Assembly: GCF_016808335.1 (NCBI RefSeq)
Contig: NC_053136.1
Coordinates: 6,244,531-6,308,530 of the forward strand
From: Panicum virgatum
Taxonomy: Eukaryota; Streptophyta; Magnoliopsida; Poales; Poaceae
DNA length: 64,000 nucleotides
Direction of reading: 5' to 3'
Position numbers and translations under genes: made by a program. Position 1 is the first letter of the stretch; each line of letters opens with the position of its first letter. Below are positions 22,016 to 32,288 of this stretch, one piece after another. The notes under the pieces are model-generated. The model was given only the letters and a program-made list of their open reading frames with translations, did not search any database and was not told the origin of the DNA.

Positions 22016-22642
22016 CCATACATACCCTGCCTGCATTAATTATCACAAGCAGGTGCCCCCATGTTGCTTATTTAAGCATAATATATACCGGGAGGGCACT
22101 TGAATCATGTCACCCCGAGAGCACATACAAAAGTAAACGCTTTTCTTTCAAAAAAAAAAGTACATGCTTGCCTTTGATCTACCCAAATCACCTCATGAGA
22201 ATATGTAGAACGTAAACCGTCCCTAACTCCCTATTAACTTCTGCATTTGCCAAGGGATGATGCCTGGCTTTCATTTGGGATGATACATGAAAAGAATTGT
22301 TGCTAAATAAATATAGTTAGTTCTGACTTCTGAACCAGCCAAAGAGAACGAAGCTAACTCGGTAGATGCTAGTATTTGTCAACAATAGAACCTCACAAGG
22401 AGCAAGGAGTTGGCCAACAACAACCAAGAGTGTACGTGTTTTTGACCTTGTACAATCAATATATCTCCCCACGCCTTACGAACAAAAGCTAAGTAACCCC
22501 CGCGATCCAACAAGAGCGCGCGACAGAGAAGATCCATGTGCCCGGGCCGGCGCTGCTGCCACGCCCCCGCAAGCGCAACCCCACCCGCGCCGCGCGCGAG
22601 CGCGAGCCCCCCGCCAGGATTTGCCACCACCACCACCAACCA
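22016..22642. other. Upstream region and leader of the HHP gene
   Basis: This is AT-rich intergenic DNA turning GC-rich after about 22500. A leader splice donor (CA|GTAAGT at 22643) pairs with an acceptor at 22774-22776, so the 5' UTR seems to contain a 134-bp intron ending six bases before the ATG. No separate gene is seen. Confidence 0.5.
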
Positions 22643-22782
22643 GTAAGTAACCCCCGCGTCCTCGCTCGCCCTCCCCCTCGCCGCGCGCTCCGCTCCGGCC
22701 TTCCCTCGCCCAGCGCGAACGCCGGACGACGCAGCGCGCGCCCAGATTACACCCGCCCGCACCGCGCGCGCGCACAGGTCGG

Positions 22783-25700
22783 ATGGGAGCGACGACCGCG
22801 ACGAAGCGGAACCGCGGCGGCCCGGGCAGCAGCGCGAGGCAGGACGCGGCGGCGGCCATGGCGCGCCCGGAGGCGGCGGCGCGGCGGCGGCCGCGGCTGG
22901 TCGGGTACGAGGAGCTTCCGGAGTTCCTCAAGGACAACGAGTTCATCCGCGGCCACTACCGCGCCGAGTGGCCCATCCGCGACGCGCTCCTCAGCGCCTT
23001 CGCCTGGCACAACGAGACCCTCAACGTCTGGACGTGCGCCCCTCTCCCTCTCCCACCTCTGACCGATTCGATTCCTCCTCCCCCCACGCCTGCCTGCCTG
23101 TCGTGGTCAATGGTGGCCGACCGATCGATTCATTCCCTCGCGCCGGGTTGTCTTCCTTTGCAGGCATCTGGGAGGGTTCCTGCTGTTCCTGGCGCTCGCC
23201 GTCGCCGGAGGGGCGAGGGGGGCCGCCGACGTGGCCGCGCCGGGGATCATGAGGTGCGTCCGTGAACACGCGCCGGCAAATGACTCGTTTCCTTTTCTGA
23301 GCTTCTTAAATGAACTGCTGCCATGGTCTTGTTCGATCCTTGGAAAAAGTCCCGAGTTTTCAATCCATTCCTGCGTGATTACCGGGCGGTAGTAGAACCT
23401 TTGAAAGGGTCTGCCACTCTCTCTGATCCTCCACTGTCATGTGACGAATTTGCTGGGTGCCCCCTAGGATTGTTTTTTTATTTACAGTCACCGTGTCTTA
23501 CGCAAAAAGCCTCCACTTTACGACAAATTTGTTCACGCATAGCTGGTATAATGCCGCTGCGGAAGCGGCTCTTATGACGCCACTAGAGCTGTAAAGGTGA
23601 ACGGTATACGAACATATTATGTGCAGGCACAACATGCTTTAGCATTGTAGTAAATAGAGCATTGATCATTACTATGTCGGCATGTTACATGTAATAGTTG
23701 TCAAAATTCAATGTAGTTGTTATCTTCCTTTTGCATGAGCACCATGGAAGTAATTCCTCTAACGTAATTGTGCACCATGATGTGGTTACTGACAGAAGAC
23801 TGCCGATCGCATGGTTATGCTGGAGTTATGTTAGAGAATCTCTCCCCGAGCATCATATGCTTAAACATCGAAATGATTTTATTGCCGGTCCTTTTTTATG
23901 TAATGAGGGTGACACACGTGGTCCAGATATAGCGAGGACTAGGTGTAAATCAAAAGTTTTGGGTTGATTACTACGTGCTTGAAAGATGAAATAGTCCATT
24001 TTACCTTTTTACTAATGTCATAGTTTATAGAAAGAAGAATAGCTTGCGCCTTCCACCATCCATGTGTTTCTATGGTTGCACTTGAGATATTAGAGTCCCA
24101 CATATAGTGTTAGGATTGCGAATTATTGGACATGTGACAAGACATTGGGAAATCTGAAGGAGTTGGAGTTGCAAATCCGCAAATCCAACAGCTTTGGATG
24201 CAAATTTGAAATTTATCAGGGGCGCTGGCGCAACAAGAAATATGCTAGGATTCTGTTTCACCAAAGCGCCGACCTAGTTGCTTTGCTCTTTTCTTTACGC
24301 AAGGCCCACATTAATTCTACACCGTCCATTTGTCTCGCAGGTTTGTGGTGAGATCGACCAATGCTTCATGGGACAGCGACCATTCGGTAAGCAACTCATC
24401 AACAACCCTTATCGCTCTATTTTTTTTGGATCATTCTGGGTACTTCTTCATCCTTTTTAATTCCCTGTTTTCCCTTGGCAAATTGCTGTTGATTCTGCTC
24501 CATCATCACCGGTTTAAAAACTTTTAGGACCTGAAGTTTAGGTTTCTTGTGCAAATTAAAGTATGCAAGACACCGGTTACAGATAGCAGTAGCTGAGCGA
24601 ACAAGGTAGATTAAGGAATTGTTACGTGTGCAATTATGCAAAGATGCCAGGAAAGCTTATTAGTTGACTCGGATTATAGTTTCTAATGAATGGTTCTTGT
24701 TGCATTTTTAATATTTTTTGGTTGCATCAGCAGAATGCTTACTCAGAACTAGTAGATTACATTTGTAGTAAGTAATTTAGTTGGGACCTGTGCCATATTG
24801 CCACCACCGGTAGGAAAGAGACATGGACAGCCGTCGAGCTGTTCATTAGCAGTAGACTGTAAGCCAAGGACTTTGCAGGGGGGCACGCCCACATGGCCAT
24901 CCTTGTCCGTGCTCTCTGAATCCTGCGTTTCTGCACGAGCACACGGACAGAAACACAGATGGAGATGCCCTGCGATTCACGCACAATTTGTACTCTCATT
25001 GGGCATCAGAATTCAGAATTGTCCTGTTTCTTGGTTAGTAACAAATAATAGCCCGGGAAAAAAAGCGCCGTCCTTTCCCGAAAAACCTATTCGAATCCTT
25101 ATCCTGAATTGAAGCTTCACTATCCAACCGCCCACCGTAATTCATGAGATGACTGAATGTTCTAGCATCATCGACCGACCTTAACAACTCTGAACTGCAA
25201 TGCAATGCAATCCAAGTTCTTCGTCAATTGCAACCGACCAGTGGATCAACCAGAGACGGTGAAAAACAGGCAACTCATCCTGCTTGACCTCGTCTTTATA
25301 TCGATTTAGGTCTATCTTTTGTCATTGTTCGCTTCACATTGCAAACCGTAGAAGTAGGGGTTAAAGGGTAATCCTTTTGCAACATGTTTACGTTTTCTCC
25401 CAGTGATGCCATGATACGATACTCCCGAATGACAGTGACACTGGCGGAAAAGCAGCGCTTTTATTGCTTAATTTCTCCTCCACTTGGATGGTCAGTACTC
25501 ACTTGTGATGGGCAGACAAAACCAAAGTGACTATTGACATCCTAGTGGATAAAAGTCCTTTTATTCGTGATCCTGCTGGATTATAATCCACAAAGAATGT
25601 ATACCTTTGATAGTATAATCAATCAGAATTTTCTGATCTGTTCACACACAGAGAATCTGTAGCAATTTTGTAGGATTTCATTGAAACAGTTTTTGACTCC

Positions 25701-26485
25701 AGAACAAATCTAGTAAAGAAAAAAAATAAAAAATTGTTTGGAGCATTATTAGCTAGTCGCAGTTTAGCTCTGGTGTGATCATGAGCTGACGCTGCTTGCT
25801 CTGATTGATTTGCCTGCAGGGCCTGCCGAGCCATGGCGCCGGGGCGGCGGCGGCGGCGCTCTCCGGCGTGCCGCAGTGGCCGCGGATGGTGTTCCTGGTG
25901 GGCGCCATGTCGTGCCTCGCCATCAGCGCGACGGCGCACCTGCTGGCGTGCCACTCGCGCCGCGCCAGCGTGGTGTTCTGGCAGCTCGACTACGCCGGCA
26001 TCTCCGTCATGATCGTGGCCTCCTTCGTGCCCCCCGTCTACTACGCCTTCCTCTGCCACCCGCGGGCGCGGGCCCTCTACCTCTCCGGCATCACGGCGCT
26101 GGGGGCGCTGGTGGTCGGCGCGCTGCTCTCGCCGTCGTGCTCGTCGCCGCGCTACCGCCGCCTCCGCGCGACGCTGTTCCTTGCCATGGGCCTGTCGGGC
26201 GTGTTCCCGGCGCTGCACGCGCTGTGGGTGAACTGGGGCCACGCCGCGTGCTACCTCGCGCTGGGGCTCGAGGTCGCCATGGGGCTCGCCTACGCCGCGG
26301 GCGCCTGGGTCTACGTCAGCCGCGTGCCGGAGAAGTGGCGTCCCGGGGTGTTCGACGTCGTCGGCCACAGCCACCAGATCTTCCACGTGCTCGTGCTCGT
26401 CGGCGCCGCCACGCACTACGTGGCCGTCGCCGTGATGATCCACTGGCGGGAGAAGGTGGACGCCGCCTGCGGCGCCGCGTCGTAG
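22783..26485 (+). CDS. Heptahelical transmembrane protein (HHP, PAQR/adiponectin-receptor-like)
   Basis: Four exons give 350 residues: 22783-23033, 23164-23253, 24341-24386 and 25820-26485, all in phase with GT-AG introns. The N-terminal cytosolic part has [19 protein letters not shown], then [12 protein letters not shown] at the first membrane segment. Exon 4 supplies the remaining helices with PAQR hallmarks: [22 protein letters not shown], and [19 protein letters not shown] near the C-terminus. In PAQR receptors the His residues of the SxxxH and HxxxH motifs bind zinc at the membrane face. Arabidopsis HHP proteins take part in hormone and stress responses; the ligand here is unknown. Length is close to plant HHP4-type proteins. 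A second in-frame Met (22858) is possible, but 22783 sits just after the leader intron. Confidence 0.93.
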
Positions 26486-27178
26486 GCGTGCCTGCATGCT
26501 GCAGGGCCTGCAGTGAAGCTAGAGGGGTTGATGCGATCCACCATAGGCAGCCAGAGCTTCCCGGAACCATTGGAGTTGATTCAAGATTGAACCACCGTTC
26601 GAATGGACGAATGGAGTAGTGCGGCATAGGTCAAGCTCTAGAGTTTGAGTGTGATCCTGTGAACTGGTTCGATGGTTTTTAATTTGATTGATGGATGATT
26701 ATGGAGGTTGATTTATGAGATTGCTCTCTCTAGAGGTCATGGATTTGCTGGTCTAAATTTGCGGTTTGGCCTCTGGTAGTTCAACTGAAAATGTCGCCCG
26801 CGCAAGAGGGCAGTTTGGCCTCGTCAGCACGGTCAGATGGACAAGACTAGCATTCCCCTTCGCCGCCGGAAACATGGCAACCGGCAAGCACCTCCGCTGC
26901 ACAGATGGCACGGTCCCGACCACCGCGTGCCGTCTTGCCGGCGTCGCCGTGAAGACGACACAATCCGGGTTAACGTGAACTCTGATTCCCACAATTTGAT
27001 ACCAGTAATCAAAGTTAGGGTATGTTTAGATGTTTAGGGGTAAAATTTTTGTCGTCTGCAAGTGGCCACCACGGACCATCCGGAGCATCGTCGGCTCAAC
27101 TCTACCTTGGCCAATGCAACCTAAATCGTTGTCAAAATAGAGTGGTTGCCTGAGAATAAAATCACTTGAGTGGATGTT
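26486..27178. repeat. 3' flank of HHP and deletion-bearing copy of the peptide locus
   Basis: From about 26858 the sequence matches 29505-29670 (CCCTTCGCCGCCGG, GCAAGCACCTCCGCTGCACAG, GAAGACGACACAATCCGGG). From about 27055 it matches 30670-30795 (CCACGGACCATCCGGAGCATC, AACTCTACCTTGGCCAATGC). The roughly 1 kb between these blocks in the second copy, which holds the cysteine-rich peptide gene, is missing here. Confidence 0.75.
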
Positions 27179-27438
27179 GGGAACATATTAGGTATAAACC
27201 AACCTCCCATGTGAACTATAGAAATTTTAATCTGGGTCATCGGATCAACATCCAAGGGGAGGAGCACAGGAGGGTGAGAGGGGGATTTACAAAAGTGTGA
27301 TTACCCAATCCAAGAGCGGGTCCAAATTGGAAAATTACGCAATCTCCCATACCCCTTGAATGTTGATCCGATAGTCCAGATTGAAGTTTTTATAGTTTGC
27401 ACGGAAAAATTAGTTTGCACGGGGAATTTTTATATTAA
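27179..27438. mobile_element. MITE inserted in the duplicated 3' flank
   Basis: Long imperfect inverted ends include GAACTATAGAAATTTTAATC and GATTGAAGTTTTTATAGTTT, with CGGATCAACATCC and its mirror just inside. The paralogous sequence at about 30798-30806 reads straight across the insertion point, so the ~260 bp was added to this copy. Confidence 0.72.
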
Positions 27439-29490
27439 GGCTATCATGTCCGAGAATAAAACTATTTATTACCGTCATGTTTTTTAGAATAAAACTATGC
27501 AAGTCACAATGCATCTCCACTACTACAGTCTACAGATATGGTCATTACAAACAGTCTATCATTGCTGGTTAGATAGTTTATTACTGTCCGTGATACGCAC
27601 TCATTATCGTCGGCTTGCAGTACGAACTGACGGTGATAAGTTTATGGGTATCAACCCACGTGATGTGTGGATATCACCGTGATGGTGATGAGGTTATTTC
27701 CACATTCTTATCCTCTCGCTGTTTGGTGTGATATTTTTTTCTCAAATTTTTTATCTGTATACCATCACAAAAGATAATATGGTTTTGCTCGTGTACTAGT
27801 AAAAAGTTTGACTCCTGCCCATCCCAATCTCTCTCCGTTCCACACCGCCTCCGCACAGCTGTACCGCCTCCCTTCCCTTACAGATCGGCGGGGACGGGAG
27901 AGCGCAGCGGGAGCTCGGGGCCGCGGTGGTGCGCACGGCGGCCGCCCTGCCCTTGCCCCTCTCTACCGCCCCGACCCCGGTGCCGCCTCCCCGACCCGAC
28001 CCCAGGCGCCGCCACCCCGCCTTGTGCAGAGGCGCCGCCCCCGCCCCGATCCCCCGAGGAGCTGCCCCGCCGACGACCTCTCGGCCCTACGCGCCGCCGT
28101 CCCCGCTCGGAACCCTCAACACCCGGCGCTGACGCCTGGACCTCGGGACCCCCACGCTGCCCTCGACCCCGGCTCCAATCGGTGGCTCCACTGCTCTCGT
28201 CTTCTCGCTTCCTCCGGCGTCCTCACCTCTGCTGGGCTGGCGTCAAGCGGAGCTCATCTTTCGTCGGTAAGAAATCCTCTAGCTTGGATCATTTCTTTGC
28301 TGCAAGTGATCTAGTCCAAACTTCCTTGATGAGCTGTGTAGATACTCCATTCCATCAGTACACTATTGCGTATTTGCTTGATAAATGTGAGCAGCCCTGC
28401 AAAAAACTGAAATAATTGGCTCTTATCTTTTTACCCAAACCAATAATATCAATTCTAGATTTTCTTGTCAATTCTAGATATGCGATCCCAATGTTCAGCC
28501 TTTTGCAAATTGTGGTTGCAGAGCGCAGCACATTGCAAATTCTAGATAGAAGTTTCAGTATTGCAAATTCATTATCTGAGTACCCTGCAACTGCTATGCA
28601 TTTTTATGAAACATTAGCTTGCTCAGTGTCCTGGAGCCTGTATGTTCTTACTGGAGCATCCCCCAAAACCAAACGGCGATGGAAAGTTCTATCACTGCTG
28701 TTGTCCAGAAATATGCTCATCACATTGGTAAAACTTCTAGTGCTGATAACGGTGACACTGTAAATGGCTGATTTCCTTGTCTGCCTACTTTTGTGTCGCA
28801 AACTTGATATAGGATGATACTTTTCTGTTTGTGGATATGCACCCTTTCTTATTGCAGTTTCAGGCTTTTGACTTTCGGACGATGACCCGAAGCGAACCAT
28901 TTTCCCAACTTTACATTGCCTCTATGTGTACCCGTTGACTGTTAGCTTGAGCCGCAAATGAAACCTATTTATAAGAGTGGAACTAAGAAAGGATGATTCT
29001 GACATCCGTAAGCCTCCATTGGAGGTTTGTTCTCAATCAGTACTTCGCTCTCGACACATTCAGTATGCATCATCTTTTTTTAATGTAAAACAATAATATC
29101 ATCTTAGTCCTAGTCTGTTGCTTCATGTACTAGATCACATCCGATTCCCAACCAATGCTGTTTTAGTTTTCTAACTTAGTCAATTTATGTGATCCATAGC
29201 TGATATCATGTAATAGGATGCAGCTAGTCTTGTAGCTGAAGAAGTGTTCATCACTTGAAATTATGAACAATAGCTTGTATGATGCACTCCTTGCATTTTT
29301 TAATAAAATTATTCGAAACACTTCTTGTGGTTTCTGACCTCAAGTGTTCTATGATACTGTTCTTGTACCATTTGCCTTGATGTATGTCTGTTGCATGCTT
29401 GTTTGAATAATAATTCAGTGCCAAGTTCCTACATATAGTATCATTGTTGTCATTGTGCCTTGCTTGCTTTCAGGCTTCAAAGCAGTGTAA
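27439..29490. other. Region without an assignable gene
   Basis: It opens with about 75 bp repeated at 30804-30880, then diverges at CACTACTACAGTCTACAG (27517). A GC-rich block at 27810-28265 is Pro/Arg-rich in several frames and ends in a possible splice donor (GTAAGAAATC). The following ~1.2 kb is AT-rich. It resembles a leader exon plus introns of an expressed transcript or captured gene piece, but I recognise no protein family. Confidence 0.35.
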
Positions 29491-29780
29491 TCCTACGCAC
29501 GCATTCCCCTTCGCCGCCGGCACCATGGCAACCAGCAAGCACCTCCGCTGCACAGATGGCACGGTCCCGACCACCGCGTGCCGTCCTGCTGGCGTCGCCG
29601 TGAAGACGACACAATCCGGGTTAACATGAACTCTGATTCCCACAATTTGACAACAGTAGTCAAAGTTATTGTGCGTACAGGGATACACACAGAAGCCGCG
29701 GAAGAGAGCCGTATACGGCAAGAGAAATCAAAATTGGAAAGGTTATTTATTTCCTTTCTAGACACTAGCGCATGTAGCCC

Positions 29781-29788
29781 TATAAAAC
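29781..29788 (+). promoter_or_regulatory. TATA box of the cysteine-rich peptide gene
   Basis: CTATAAAA lies about 130 bases before the ATG at 29914, followed by GGCCCCAAGCGG and a pyrimidine-rich leader. Confidence 0.65.
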
Positions 29789-29913
29789 CCGGCCCCAAGC
29801 GGTCATCATCTCTACAATACAAGCTAGGACTATTTTATTGTGCGTTGCCAATTCTTGCTTATTAGCTAGCTTGATAACCTGATACGCCGCGCGCTGTTCA
29901 GAGGATCCGAGAT

Positions 29914-30595
29914 ATGAGGGTCAGGATGGGCTGCCGAGGCCCCGTGCATGTGTTGGCCGTGTTCTTTTTCATCGCGCTCTTTGCATCGCCAGCACAATGT
30001 AAGTGTACTAAATTACAATCACATGCCTGCCTGCCATTATTAATTGTGTTCTTATGTGCTGAACTGCTGATAATCGATAGCATATTGTAGCTAGGAGTGG
30101 TAATGGGCCATGGTCCTAGTGGCATCTTTACAGCCCAACAAGGGCCTTAAATTATTTAGTCCAAAATTATATAAGATTAAAGCCCGGCCCTTTTAAGGCT
30201 CTGCCCTTAGATTTTCTAGTTCAAAATCTTGAGCCCTTTACCACCCCTAATTGTAGCTCTCTCTGTGTGTGTATCTTGCATAATCAGATCAGTACGTGTA
30301 TCTTACAATTATGTATCGATCGTATTCACCGATTTTTTGCGACCGACACACCGTATATACATACACGTGTGTGCTAATTATGTCTATGAATTCTGCAGGT
30401 CATCGATGGCTTCTTGAGGTTGGAAGTGGTGCAGGTGATAATGCTACGGCGGCTGTCACCAACTCCACGGCATCAGATGGGGACAAGGTTGAACTCATAT
30501 TTTGTATCGATAGATCATGTCCTCCCGATGGTCGAATCTGTTATTGTTGCGGCACTATAAAGCCGTATTACTGCTACGACACGAGGAGCGAGTAG
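29914..30595 (+). pseudogene. Secreted cysteine-rich peptide, MEG/ESF1-like, premature stop
   Basis: Exon 1 (29914-29998) encodes a signal peptide with the hydrophobic core VLAVFFFIALFASPAQ. Exon 2 (30399-30595) encodes the mature part: a variable Asn/Thr-rich spacer, then FCIDRSC, RICYCC and YYCYDTRSE, followed by TAG at 30593-30595. The same frame continues after the stop with CKTKCNVCNPKCPP and closes at TAA 30737-30739. The continuation restores the cysteine spacing of small secreted grass peptides (maternally expressed gene / embryo surrounding factor group), which act as cell-to-cell signals in seeds. The family call is by cysteine pattern only. The stop lies where a Glu codon is likely. 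As it stands, the product would be 93 residues lacking the last cysteines. Confidence 0.68.
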
Positions 30596-32288
30596 TGCAA
30601 GACCAAGTGCAACGTCTGCAACCCCAAATGCCCACCGCATGCGGCTCTTCCACAAGCACCCGCCGCTCGTCTGCAAGTGCCCGCCACGGACCATCCGGAG
30701 CATCATCGGCTCAACTCTACCTTGGCCAATGCAACCTAAATCGTTGTCAAAATAGAGTGGGTGCCTGAGAATAAAATCACTTGAGTGAATGTTATGGCTA
30801 TCATGTCCGAGAATAAAACTATTTATTACCGTCGTGTCTTTGAGAATAAAACTATGCAAGTCACAATGCATCTTGAACAGATACACCAATGTTACCACAG
30901 TTTTGCTCCAATGACCCCTTCCATGAAATTTTGCACGCATAAAGCAGCAGGAAATTGATTACTTTTTTTCACGTATGGGTCTTGTTTGGGCCTGGCCCTA
31001 CCCATGTCCGAGCAGTGCCCATCCCGGCAGCAGCGGCAATTCTTCCTGATCCAGTCTGGTTAGGGCTTAGTTTGGAAGCCCACTTCCCCATCTCCGAGTT
31101 GGTAGCCCATGCAGAATTGGCCTACACGGAATCTAGCATGCACCTTTGGAAGCCCGCTGCGTGGGGATTTTCTGGCTTGGGTGAGCCCAATTTCCCGCAG
31201 AATTGCGCCCGGCCTACAGACATCGGGCAGAACTCCCCATCCCACATCGCCTCGCTCGATTCGATCCACGTCCCTCTCGTGCCTCATGTCATGTGGAGCC
31301 TTAGATTTCTAGATACGATTGGCACATTCTCTTTAATACTTCTAAATAGATTCTCTTTAATGTGACGGGGTGTAAAATTTTTGGAAAGAGAACTAAACAC
31401 CCCTGCCGGCTCCCTCTCTGCCTGGAAGTTTCATCGATCGCCATCTTTCTCTGCCCCTCCCCCTCATGGTTTAATTAGGCTTATCCACATTTTACACCCC
31501 GCTGCAGTAAACATTTATTAATGACGGGGTGCACCCTAATTGCACCAAAACTATCTTAATCTCCCGCTACAGTAAAAATTTGCTAATGATGGATTAATTA
31601 GGCTTAATGAATTTATCTTGCTGTTTACAAGCGAAATCCATAATTTATTTTGTTATTAATCTACGCTTAATAATTATTGTGACGGCGTTCCATGGCACCT
31701 GCGCCATTCAGGTCTCTATCTGTCGTCCTTATTCCATTTTGCTCTGATCCATGCAGAATCTGTTAAGACTTACTCCGTAAGAGTGTTGTACTGATTAATG
31801 AACGTTGCTTCAGCCATTATAGGTGGATTAGTTTGTTTAAAATTTTTTAATTTCTTAGAGAGGATCCTAGTTCTGACGCATTAGTTTCAACCATGAATTT
31901 ATTCCTATCCTACGGTGTACTCCTTCAGATTTGCTCTGTGTATGAAAAGCATGTTTGATAACAATATTGATTGCAACCAATTTATTTGAGATAAATGATG
32001 CTAATGCAATAAAGCCTGATCTCTTGTCGTTTTAACTGTTGTGTTGACTATTGTCATTGCACTCTTCATTTGGCTAGTTCTACAATGATAGTGCAAAGCT
32101 CAGTAATTTGTTGCTTTAAATTTTTCAGGCAACATGAACTATATTAGAAAGAGATTAACAAATTCCCCCAAACTCGAGTTATGGATCAAACCAACAGAAG
32201 TGGTGGTGTGGGGGACTCATTTCAGAAAGTCTCGCGCTCATTTCCTGATGCGCAACGCATTGCCGTCTCTTCACGTGCTTCTTCAGCT
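30596..32288. other. Intergenic, with MITE-like remnants
   Basis: After the duplicated 3' flank (to about 30880) there is unclassified DNA. About 31370-31410 and 31460-31720 hold repeated blocks such as GACGGGGTG(TA/CA) and ATTAATTAGGCTTAATGAATT of the kind found in grass MITEs. No gene is recognised. Confidence 0.4.

Noticed and set aside
25619..26497. 292-residue minus-strand frame over the last HHP exon
   Set aside because: Antisense shadow of the membrane-helix exon; His/Arg-rich and lacking motifs.
27517..29460. Possible CACTA transposon starting CACTACTACAG
   Set aside because: No complementary CTGTAGTAGTG-like end or 3-bp duplication was found, and no transposase motif is visible.
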